Source of the DNA: Axinella damicornis
Taxonomy: Eukaryota; Porifera; Demospongiae; Axinellida; Axinellidae
Assembly: GCA_963931865.1 (NCBI GenBank)
Contig: OZ007514.1
Span: 930,001-994,000 of the forward strand
Direction: 5' to 3'
DNA length: 64,000 nucleotides
The notes under the pieces are model-generated. The model ran no database searches and was not told the DNA's origin. It saw only the letters and a list, made by a program, of their open reading frames with translations. How positions within the stretch are numbered: the first letter of the stretch is position 1; the number at the start of each line of letters is the position of its first letter. Shown piece by piece: positions 45,863 to 57,100 of the stretch. A program made the position numbers and the translations under genes.

Positions 45863-46128
45863 TGAACATGATACATAACGTTATCCTTACACTGACATTC
45901 TGCTGTAGCTATGTTATTAACTAGCTAGCTATATACCAGTATACTCACTTTTGTTCGTCAAGAGAGCATAATGCTCTTGCAATTTGTTTCATATATATGT
46001 TCAGAGACAGTCAAAGAATTTTTGTATGTTGAGTAGTTTAGCGCCAAAAGAATTCAAGTCAACGTTGATGCCCCTGCAATTATCTGATTGATGGAGCCAA
46101 GTTCCGTATACCTTTGAACTCTACAAAG
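45863..46128. other. short tandem intergenic region before NEURL4
   Basis: 266 bp between the TMEM198 stop and the NEURL4 ATG (46129-46131). It must hold the TMEM198 3' end and probably the NEURL4 promoter. No motif was recognised. Confidence 0.4.
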
Positions 46129-48053
46129 ATGGCAGCAGCGAGTAGTGGAATGGGGTACTCGTTCCACAGGCGGTGCGGGAGGCGGGCGAAGATATCCAAC
46201 CATTCCAGGACAGCTGAGCGTGTGCATCATGTGAATGAGTTCAACAACGCTGTAGTGATTTGTAGCCAGTCGCTAGAAGACGGGAAAATCTTCGAAGTAA
46301 AGATAGACAAGAAAATTACCACGTGGAGTGGATCCATACTCGTGGGTGAGTGTATGGTTGTGAACAGCTGTGGCACTAGGGGAGCATAACCTGGGAGCTT
46401 GAAATACATAGGAGCTGTCTCTCCCCTACACCCCTACACCACGATAGTTGTATACATGCCACTCCTCCTCCCCCGCCCACCTCGTCCCCTTCTCCTCCCT
46501 CACCTCCCCCCCCCATCTCCCCCGCCTCGTGTCCTCCTCCCCTACCCACCTCCTCCCCTTCTCCTTCACCTCCTCGGTTTAGTTTGATAACCCAGGAATG
46601 CCTCATTTCCACTGCAGAAGGTTTTCATGCAGGTCCTAGGCCCCATTAACGGGGGATGCTGATATGACATCATCACTGAAATAGTGATGACATCATCACT
46701 GAATCCTCCTCTCTAATCTCCCCACCTGTACTTGTAATGTATCTGTTCAGAGAGAAGGATTGTTGACCTAGCAAGCTGGTCAATTATTATGGGGCTATGT
46801 ACAAATAGGACTGCTGGTACAGTGTTGGACCATTAAGCTGATGATGTCACAGTATATTTGTGATGGTTAGGGGAGGGAGGGGGGGGGGGGGGGGGGGGGG
46901 GGGGTGGAACTACATACAGCCTATATTAGGCTCTGTGCTAATTGGTTGTCCCCCTCCTCTTACCCTCGAAACAGGAGCCACTTCACTCCCTCCCGAGAGT
47001 TTTCGCTTCCCCACTAGCATCTCCAGTCTCTCTTCCTCCTCGTGGGTCTTCAATGGCGAGTCCGTGTGGAAGGACGGCAAGAGGATATCTAACAGCTACG
47101 GCTCCCAATCCCTGGAGACTCTGGGCGAGGGGAACACTGTGGGACTGTTGAGGAGCGCTGGGTGCTTGCATCTGTACATCAATGGCGTCGATCAAGGTGT
47201 GGCGGAGCAGTTCCTGCCCAGCCATGTGTACCCCATTGTGGACCTCTACGGCAGGTGTGCTCAAGTGAGCATCGTGCAGCCAGGTGAGTTCCTATGGCAA
47301 CGGTTACACTTACAACTTGTGTACTGTGTGTTAGGTATGTCTGACCACCAGTCTATTGTCTCACGAGTCTGTATATTATACTAGGAATACGCATGTGCAG
47401 TGTCTGTGCCTCGCGCACGCTCACAATCTGTAAGAGTAGGCGTGGTCTCGTGTGGAAGAAACACGAAGGTGCGAAGGTCAGTTCAGTGTACAAAGTTTAG
47501 TTGTTCGAAGTTGTACAAAGTTGCTGTTGAGGTTGAAAATGGCTAAGCGTTGCCAGGAAGAATACGAAGACATTAGCGAGGTTCTACACCCTTCGACACT
47601 GTCAACACTCTATATGTACTTACCATGGCCTAGACTAAACGTTTGTCTTATCTACTTGTCTCCGCTAAACTCTCCTTTTGTATACATCGCTTTTTCGTCA
47701 ATCTGTCAGACTCTCTCTCCTTCTGAGGGAGTGTCCCTTTTCCCTGTATTGATCGCTTCTTTCTCAACTCTGCATTTCGCACGCTCAGTACATGCATGTG
47801 GCTATCGAGCCCACAGAAAACCACAGCGATGCAACCGCCCCCCTGCCCCGCGCAATTAAAATGTGACGGAATATATATATATAATACAGACGCGATGTGG
47901 ACTACGCTGCACGATTAGTTGCCTTGTGCTAAGGGCGCTCGGCAACAACAGGGTTTCAAAATTAACAGTGGGTGAGACAGTATACTCAACTGCTGTGTTA
48001 TTACTAGAGATGGAGGAGGCAAAGAGATTCCATAGGTGCCCCCCCCCCCCCCC

Positions 48054-48137
<84 letters not shown>

Positions 48138-51100
48138 GTTGAAACCCTGGGCATGTGCTCCATTGCCCCACCTTAGCTACGCCACTGATCGTATCTGATT
48201 GCGTTGTGTGTTCTTGTTGTTCTTAGGGGGCAGTGAGTCCGCCAGTTCTGGCTCCACCAGCAGCTGTGTCACCGGCCCACTGGTGTTCCACAGACGGTGT
48301 GGCCGGCTGGTGGAGGTGAAGGAGGGAGGAACGGCTGCATTTAGAAGAAAGTAGGATTTGTTTATCTTTTCTGCCTTTCTATCTCTCCCCCCACCTCCCT
48401 CATTTCTCCCACCTCCCTCCACCTCCCGAGTCCCCCAACCTTCCCCAACCATCCTCCACCTCCCTCCACCTCCCTCCGCCTCCCTCTACCTCCCGAGTCC
48501 CCCAACCTTCCCCAACCATCCTCCACCTCCCTCCACCTTCTTCTACCTCCCTGTTCCTTCCTCCGTCTGTTTCCATGATACTTCCCTTCCCCTCTCTCCC
48601 AGTGCTGAGGGAGAGTTCAACCATGGCGTGGTTCTTACTGGTCGACCACTGAGAGACGGAGAGCTGTTTGAGGTGGAGATAACGGAGATGGTGGACAAAT
48701 GGGCGGGGTCCATTGAGATGGGTGTGACCACTCACAGGCAAGAGAATCCCTCCAGCTCTGTGCATGCAGTGTGGATGCACATGAGATGATAGTCAGTGGT
48801 CTACTCGCCTCCTCCATTCTACCCTCCCTCCCACTCCCTATCCCCCCGCCCTTTCCCACTTCCCTCTCCCTCCCCACTCCCTTCCCTTTCCCGTTTCCCC
48901 TCCCCCTTCTCCCTGCCTCCCCCTCCCCTTCCTCCTCCTTTCCTCTCCCTCCCCCTCCCCTCTCCCCCTTCCCCATTCCCCCTCCCACTCCCCCTCCCCC
49001 CTCCCTTCCCCTCCCCTCTCCTCCCCCTCCCTCCTCCCCCTCCCCCCCCCTCCACCTCCTCTTCGCCCCCTCCACCTCCTCTTCGCCCCCTCCCCAAGCA
49101 TGTTTACATGCCAAAACTGGCACAGTTTGGAAACCATTTTCGGCACATTTTGGCATGTCAATTAAGCCAAGAAACAGCACTCTTATTCTATAGGGTGACT
49201 GATGTGCCATTTTTAAATGAAACAACAGGGTATTCTGCATGCATAGCCTCATTCCCAGGCCTTCTACACCTCCAGTTTTTTTATCTTTTATTTTTACAGT
49301 ATGCAAAAATACTGTAAGCGATCACAAACTGGTGGTGTAGTGGCCTCAGAATGAGGCTATGCAGACTAATAATTACGCTATGTATCTTGGGCTAGGAACG
49401 AGATATGAAGCTGGGATTTGCACCATTGTGATCAGCATGAATGGAGCATTCCAATGATGCCCATTTTGCTGTAGGTCAAATTTTGGCCCAAAATCATGAA
49501 AAACCCATGGATTATAGCCTTTGGTTGAGTGCAATTTTTGGCAAAAATGTGACCGACATGAGAAAACATTTTTAGGAGAGCATTTGAAGGCTCTTTTCAT
49601 GCTGATCACAATGGCGCAATTCCCAGCTTCATATCTCATTCCTGTACCTAGATACAACGCTATATACAATAGGTGATTGAGCCAAATGGTTGCAGGATTA
49701 TAATATTGCTATGCTAGGTATCTTGGGCTAGGAACAAGATATGAAGCTGGGATTTGCACCATTGTGATCAGCATGAATGGAGCATTCCAATGATGTCCAT
49801 TTTGCTGTAGGTTGAATTTTGACCCAAAATCATGAAAAAACCATGGATTATAGCCTTTGGTTGACTGCGATTTTTGCCAAAAATGTGACCGAGACTAAAA
49901 ACCACTCTAAGGACATCATTTGAAAGCTCATTTTATGCTGACCACAATGGCGCAATCCTCAGCTTCATATCTCATTGTTGGTGGAGATGGCATGTCAAAA
50001 ATGTGCCGAAAATGGTTTCTGATAATTATGTGCTAATTTTGGCACAAAAACATACCTCCCCTCTCCCTTCCTCACCCCCCTCCCCTCTCCCTCCCCACCC
50101 CCCTCCTTCCAGACCGTCAGAGATGCAGTTTCCCTCCACAGTGACCAACATGCAGTCTGGAACGTGGGTCATGAGCGGCAGCGGAATCATACGGAACGGG
50201 GACACCGTCCAGGACAACTTTGGGAGGAGCCTGGACTCTCTCAAGGTGTGATAACAGGGTTAATCACCCAATGAGGGGGGAGGTGGAGTTAGAGCACTAT
50301 TGTAGCCTCGTTGCCAGGACTCCACGCCCAGCTTTTGTCGCTAACCTCCTTTTTATACTGCAAGCAACAAAAGCTGGGCATGGAAGCCTGGGAACGAGGC
50401 TAGGAAGCCAGGGAACGAGGCTAGGAAGCCTGGGAACGAGGCTAGGAAGCCTGGGAACGAGGCTAGGAAGCCTGGGAACGAGGCTGGGAAGCCTGGGAAC
50501 GAGGCTAGGAAGCCTGGGAATGAGGCCAGGAAGCCTGGGAATGAGGCCAGGAAGCCTGGGAACGAGGCCAGGAAGCCTGGGAACGAGGCTGGGAAGCCTG
50601 GGAACGAGGCTGGGAAGCCTGGGAACGAGGCCAGGAAGCCTGGGAACGAGGCCAGGAAGCCTGGGAACGAGGCTAGGAAGCCTGGGAACGAGGCCAGGAA
50701 GCCTGGGAACGAGGCTAGGAAGCCTGGGAACGAGGCTAGGAAGCCTGGGAACGAGGCTAGGAAGCCTGGGAACGAGGCTAGGAAGCCTGGGAACGAGGCC
50801 AGGAAGCCTGGGAACGAGGCCAGGAAGCCTGGGAACGAGGCTGGGAAGCCTGAGAACGAGGCTGGGAAGCCTGGGAACGAGGCTAGGAAGCCTGGGAACG
50901 AGGCCAGGAAGCCTGGGAACGAGGCTAGGAAGCCTGGGAACGAGGCTGGGAAGCCTGAGAACGAGGCTAGGAAGCCTGGGAACGAGGCTAGGAAGCCTGG
51001 GAACGAGGCTAGGAATGCCTGGGAACGAGGCTAGGAAGCCTGGGAACGAGGCTAGGAAGCCTGGGAACGAGGCTAGGAAGCCTGGGAACGAGGCTAGGAA

Positions 51101-54100
51101 GCCTGGGAACGAGGCTAGGAAGCCTGGGAACGAGGCTAGGAAGCCTGGGAACGAGGCAAGCCTGGGAACGAGGCTAGGAAGCCTGGGAACGAGGCTAGGA
51201 AGCCTGGGAACGAGGCAAGCCTGGGAACGAGGCTAGGAAGCCTGGGAACGAGGCTAGGAAGCCTGGGAACGAGGCTAGGAAGCCTGGGAACGAGGCTAGG
51301 AAGCCTGGGAACGAGGCAAGCCTGGGAACGAGGCTAGGAGCGCCTGGGAACGAGGCTAGGAAGCCTGGAAATGAGACTAGCACTATTGCCTGGCCTAGTC
51401 TTAACGCTAGTTTGTTTTTCTTGGCAGGTCGGAGAGCGTGTTGGTGTGATGAGAACCCGTGAGGGATCCCTAACGTTCCACATCAACGGTCATCAAGTGG
51501 GCGTGGCAGCCACCAACCTCCCTGCCGAGCTGTACGGCACGGTTGATCTGTACGGTCAGTGTGCAAGGGTGAAGATCACCAACGGGACTCCTCCGGTAGA
51601 CTCGAACGCCCCACTGCTATTCCACAATCTCTGTGGTGAGAATGTGCTGATGTCTGAAGACAGGACGACTGCATCTCGGGTGCAGGCTTATGAGGAATTT
51701 ACTAAGTCGACAGTGTTTACCAGCCGACCCCTCCGTCCGAACGAGCTGTTTCAGGTTGCTGTTGCGGTCATTGTTGACAACTGGAGTGGGTCACTGCAGA
51801 TGGGTGAGTGCTCTGTGGAGAGAGTCTAAACGTATTCCTTCTTTCAGGGTGGTCTACAGGACAGAAATTTTGTGTTTGTGGCTTGGAAGATATTTGGCTG
51901 TTAGATTGCTGCTCTGATGACCACAGAGTTAGCTTCAGCTATTGCCGCAGATGGCAATGAAGACGCCCAAAGTTGACAGCCGGCCAGTGGAGCCGGGAAG
52001 CTCTCCGCTGCATCACAACTGCATGTAGTGTGGAAGAGCCACCACTCAGTATGATGATAAATGCTTCACTGTACGCAACTTTCATGTTCGTAGTCGATGA
52101 TATTTTGGTTGACTGTGAAAGAAAATTACGCTCAGACCTCCTAAAGGTCCCACAACTGGTGTACGACATAGTGATTGGCAACCAATTGGTTGCTAAGTGA
52201 CAATGAAATTTGGATCACATGGAGTACAAATCGGTCATGTTATATAAGTATCACCATAGTACCAAGCTATACCGGAAAATATCACGAGTTTGTTGCCGTA
52301 GTATTGTTACGAGTGCGAAGCACGAGTAACAATGCCGAAGGCGACAAACGAGTGATATGTTTCCGGTATAGCTTGGTACTATGGTGATACTGATTTTATC
52401 ATGCAAACCTGGAATTTCATTGCACATTCCTCTACCAATGAACGTAGCGAATGCGCGTTACCATAGCTTGCTCATGGCGACAGTATTTTCATTTCTGGTT
52501 GCCAACCCTTCGCGTTAGTACGGCAAGCTTCAGACGCTTGGGCGAGAAGGCCTGCGTACCAAGCCCAAGGCGGAGCCACACTGATAACTGGCAGCTGTAC
52601 GGTCGGTCCACGCTGGGCAGTTGTACGGTCCATTTCAAACGGAGTATACGAACGAGTTCAACCTCGACTTCCGGAAGTATCGAGATGTAAGTCAGCCCTC
52701 TTCAGGAGCCCAAAAGGTAGTCAGTACCAGCTAGTCCAGGTAGTCTCTGACACGAAACTATCACAGAGTTGCTGTAGCGCACGTGACTTACTGTACATAA
52801 TACGGATTTCTCGCGTGACCAACAGTACTAATACGGAGTTTTCACGTGACCAACAGTACAAAATACGGGTTTTTATCAACTGCGCTTGCGTACCAGGCTT
52901 TTCCATTGACTGCTGTACATTATTCAAACGTAGGTGTATGATAATAGCGAGTATCAGCATTTTGGCCTAATCAGGCTTACCCCGTAGTACTATTCCTGTC
53001 TCCTTGTGTGTAGGTGTCACGCAGCTGGCTCCTGAGCTACTGAACTTTGACGATTTCGAAGAAATTTCTGATTTGGCTGAACCATCCTGGGTACTCTCGG
53101 GGACAGAGGTGTTCCACGGTGGCGTTCCTCTTGAATCAGACTACCCGCTAGACCTCGATGCAGTTCCCATGGGATCAAATGTGGGCATCATGGTGACAAG
53201 TAATAAGGAACTTCATTTCTTTCAGGATGGACGGGACATGGGATGTGCTGCCAAGGACATCCCACCAGGTAATGGTCACTGTTTCTGTTGCTATGGTGAT
53301 GGCATGTCGTGCATCTGTTTGCTACGGAAGCTATTTTTCAGATTTGGAGTGAAAAGTTCTAAGACCATTTTTTGCTTGGGGTGGAAGTTCATGGACTGTA
53401 CTTCATGTTTGTCGATCCTCCGTGTTGAACTGCAGGAGTGTACGGTGTTGTGGATGTTTATGGGCAGTGTGCTCAGGTGACCATTGTGGATCGTCGTGAC
53501 AACTCACAGCCGATTCATGTGACGTCTACTCCCAATCGAACACCATCGATTGCTCGCCCGAGCGAGACCCTCTCACTCAGTAAGTGGCTGCACAAGTGCT
53601 CTGAATTTGTAACTTGTGTAACAATATCTGGCATGTGATGCCAAACTTTTTTGGCCCATGGACAGAGCTAGATTACAGATTACTGTAGATTACTAGAGAT
53701 TACTAGAGATTACTAGAGATTACTAGGAAATTACTAGAGATTACTAGAGAGTGCTAGAAACTTGTGACAGTCTCTGTATGTACCTCCAAAGTGTCCCACA
53801 ATGGTAACCCTTGGTAACAGGGAGTTGTCCTACGCTGAAAACCAGCTGAGGCTGTAAGCGGAGGAATGTATGATGTTTGAGTTTGTGATGTAGGCAGTGA
53901 ATTTATTTACCAGGTCTTTGTGCAGGCACCGTCAAGGCCTCCCATATGAGAGATTAATATTAGGCGTTAGGCATTAAAACTTCCCACTTTATTGTTGCTT
54001 CTTTAAGCAGTTCTAAATGTCATAGGTTATGTATGTGTTTATGGTGCAGGTTCCTCGGACTATGCGTTGCATCCAAAGTGTGGCAGGAACATCACTCTGA

Positions 54101-57100
54101 CTGATAGTTGTACCGTAGCAACACGGGCCAATAGCTACAAGGATGGCATCACGTTCAGTGTCAGGCCTCTCAAGGAAGGACAGATATTTGAGGTACATCT
54201 GTTGTGTGCATTGTAGTGCTGGGTGAGTAGTATCATGATATCTTGGTACACAACAGTGGAAAGCACAAGGGGAGGTGGGTCGGTGATGGCACAGGGGGAG
54301 GTGGGTGGGTGGCACTGGGTGAGGTGGGTGGGTGGCCCAGGGGGAGGTGGGTGGGTGGCACTGAGGTGGGTACAAGGGGACGTGGGTGGGTGGCGCAAGG
54401 GGAGGTGGGTGGGTGGCACAGGGGGAGGTGGGTGGGTGGCACAGGGGGAGGTGGGTGGGTGGCACAGGGAGGTGGGTGGGTGGCACATGGGGAGGTGGGT
54501 GGGTGGCACAGGTGGAGGTGGGTGGGTGGCACATGGGGAGGTGGGTGGCACATGGGGAGGTGGGTGGGTGGCACGGGGGGAGGTGGGTGGGTGGCACGGG
54601 GGGAGGTGGGTGGGTGGTGCAGGTGAGGTGGGTGGGTGGCAGGGGGGAGGTGGGTAGGTGGCACGGGGGGAGGTGGGTGGGTGGCACAAGGGGAGGTGGG
54701 GTATTACCCGCAGTTGGTCTGATGAGGTTTACTTATTCCTGACAGGTGGAACTCATGAAGTCTGCCAAGCGCTGGCAAGGGGTGCTTCGCATCGGTCTGA
54801 CCACATGTGACCCGGCCAATTTCACTGTCATTCCTCAAGCAAGCACGCAGCTTCCTCCCGACAGCTGGGTCGTGAGTGGCAGCTCTGTCCTGGCCAATGG
54901 GTGCACGGTTGCAGAGAACTATGGCAGATCTCTCAGCAGATTACAGGTGCTCGCTGTCACACCACACATCAAATTATGAAACCCTGGTAGCATGATTGCA
55001 TGTGAACTGATTTTGAGTTATTGTATGTGTACAACCCCTCTTAATCAGCCATATTAGTATCTTCAAGAACACCCCTCCTTGGTGACTTAATTTGCGTTCA
55101 AGTGAACATTTCACAGGAGAAAGTAATGAGTACCGCCTGAAAATTGTCATCGACTTGTTCTGTTTTTCCTGTGCAGATTGGGAACACCGTGGGTGTGCAG
55201 CGTTCCCCCGAGGGAGCCATGCACGTGCTGGTTAATGGCTGTGACCTTGGCCCTGCCGCAGCTGGAATACCCGAGGTAGCTGTTCCCTGGACTGTCGGCC
55301 ATGCACGGTCAAGTGCATGAAAATCATTGACCTGTTTTATCGTTGCTGAACCTCATCCGTGTGGTGTAGCACCCCGAGCTTACCAGCAGCCAGGCAACAG
55401 ATATGTACATATCTCCTGTTGTCAAGCTGTTGCTAAGTGTTGCAAAGATTATTCTCATACAGTACCTGCTAGGAGGGATTGCCCTGGGGACGTGTAAACG
55501 TACCAGTTGAGTTTATTGTCTTGAAGTGCTAGCTAGGATGTGCGAGGATGTGTGTTGAGAGGACGGATCAAGTGTTAATATAAAGCACTGCCTAGCAGCG
55601 TGTGCCTTCTGATACCGTATACTGGGAAATTTTGGCGGCCATTAAATTTGGCGAAATGGCCTGAAATGGCTCGGTATAAAATTTGGCGATTTTATACTGG
55701 TATAATGCACACAGCATGGCAGTCGCATGCTGGATGTCCCGGCCGTATATATATGGGCAGTGATGTACGTGTGTCTAGTTCAAGGCTTCAAGCGTGTGTT
55801 GTGCTTCATTTAGAGTGTGTATGCAGTTGTGGACCTGTACGGATCAACCCAGTGTGTGAGGGTGGTTGGAAAACAGACGAGGGCGGAGTCTCCAATGGAC
55901 ACGCAGCCATCTCACGAGGTAAGCGTGTGAGATTGCAGTAGCTGAAGCAAGTGAAGCAAGCCAAGCTACTTGCAGGCTGCTTGATCATTGTACCTAGCTC
56001 ACAGTGACTGCACCGTAACTGCTCTGCCCGCTGTAGGCAAAAGGTGCTTCAAGCAGCTCTGAAAGGCAAGTTGATGCATTTCATTGTACAATCAACATTG
56101 AAGCATTTCATTGCTATAGCGTACCATGTTGGTGGTTTGGCATATTGTAGTCTCGGCCCCAGACCCAAACCCACCTCAGCATCCCATAGTGTTCTCATGT
56201 AGCAACTTGGCCAGACCCTCCCTCCCTGTGCGTGATACTAGATGCAATCCGTGCTGGGGTTGGTTTGGGTCTGGGACTGAGACTAGGCATATTGGTGGTA
56301 CCACTGGATACCTTTATTCTATCATGTGGTTTTTGAAAGTTACTACCGTATAGCGGGAAAATTTGGCGGGCATTAAATTTGGCGATTTCAGCCAAAACGC
56401 CGCATTTTTTAATTTGGCGAATTTTTAATTTGGCGATCCTCGGCACAAATGACGTAACGGAAATGACGTAAGCCTCACTGCGAGGCGCTAGGCGCTCAGT
56501 ACAGTACAGTACGTGTATCGATCGAGTGCGACCAGTTTAATAGTAGTTACCAGCTAGCCATGGAGACCTTCGAAGTAGAGAGATGTGTCAGAGGCTATCA
56601 CGTTTTCCATACAGTTTGGAGCCCCACCGTCCGAGGCGGCGACTGGATTGCGCTGTGGCGGTGATGTGCTCGAGCGCAATCGTTGGCCACGTCCCTCACA
56701 CTCTCGTTAGCGGCTTGTAGTTCCTTCCCGGAGAGAGAGGAATCCCCGATGTCGCGTTCTCTTGGGAGTATACAGCTGTCTTTTCACTGGTACAGCGCCA
56801 TAGTATACTGTACGTACGGTACGGATGCGCATACCCGAGTGGCCGGCTGGGGTGGGGTTTAATATTGGCGGAATTTAATTTGGCGATTTTTTCCTGCACC
56901 GCCAAATCGCCAAATTAAAACCCCCGCCAAATTTTCCCGCTATACGGTATTCCCTCAAACAAGTGCTTAGTCTCCTTATCATCAGCGCCTGAATGACCTT
57001 TGTACCTACATGTGCTATCTTTGTAGTGTGGTGGTATACTACTACTGGCACTGATTGAATGACCTTTGAACTTGTCTTCTACAGTTTGGTGGTGTTTGCG

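Noticed and set aside
48796..49317. Pro/Ser-rich open frames around 48.8-49.3 kb
   Set aside because: CT-rich intron sequence next to nested MITEs, no conserved domain.
50220..51236. 338-codon open frame ([17 protein letters not shown] repeats)
   Set aside because: It is the read-through of a 21-bp satellite derived from a transposon end; no start context, splice logic or protein similarity.
54013..54742. Overlapping long frames on both strands ([12 protein letters not shown] / [13 protein letters not shown])
   Set aside because: Low-complexity products of a ~25-bp G-rich minisatellite inside a NEURL4 intron.
55455..55560. Possible additional NHR exon between 55.3 and 55.6 kb
   Set aside because: Exons 55177-55275 and 55814-55918 join in phase and complete the NHR without it.
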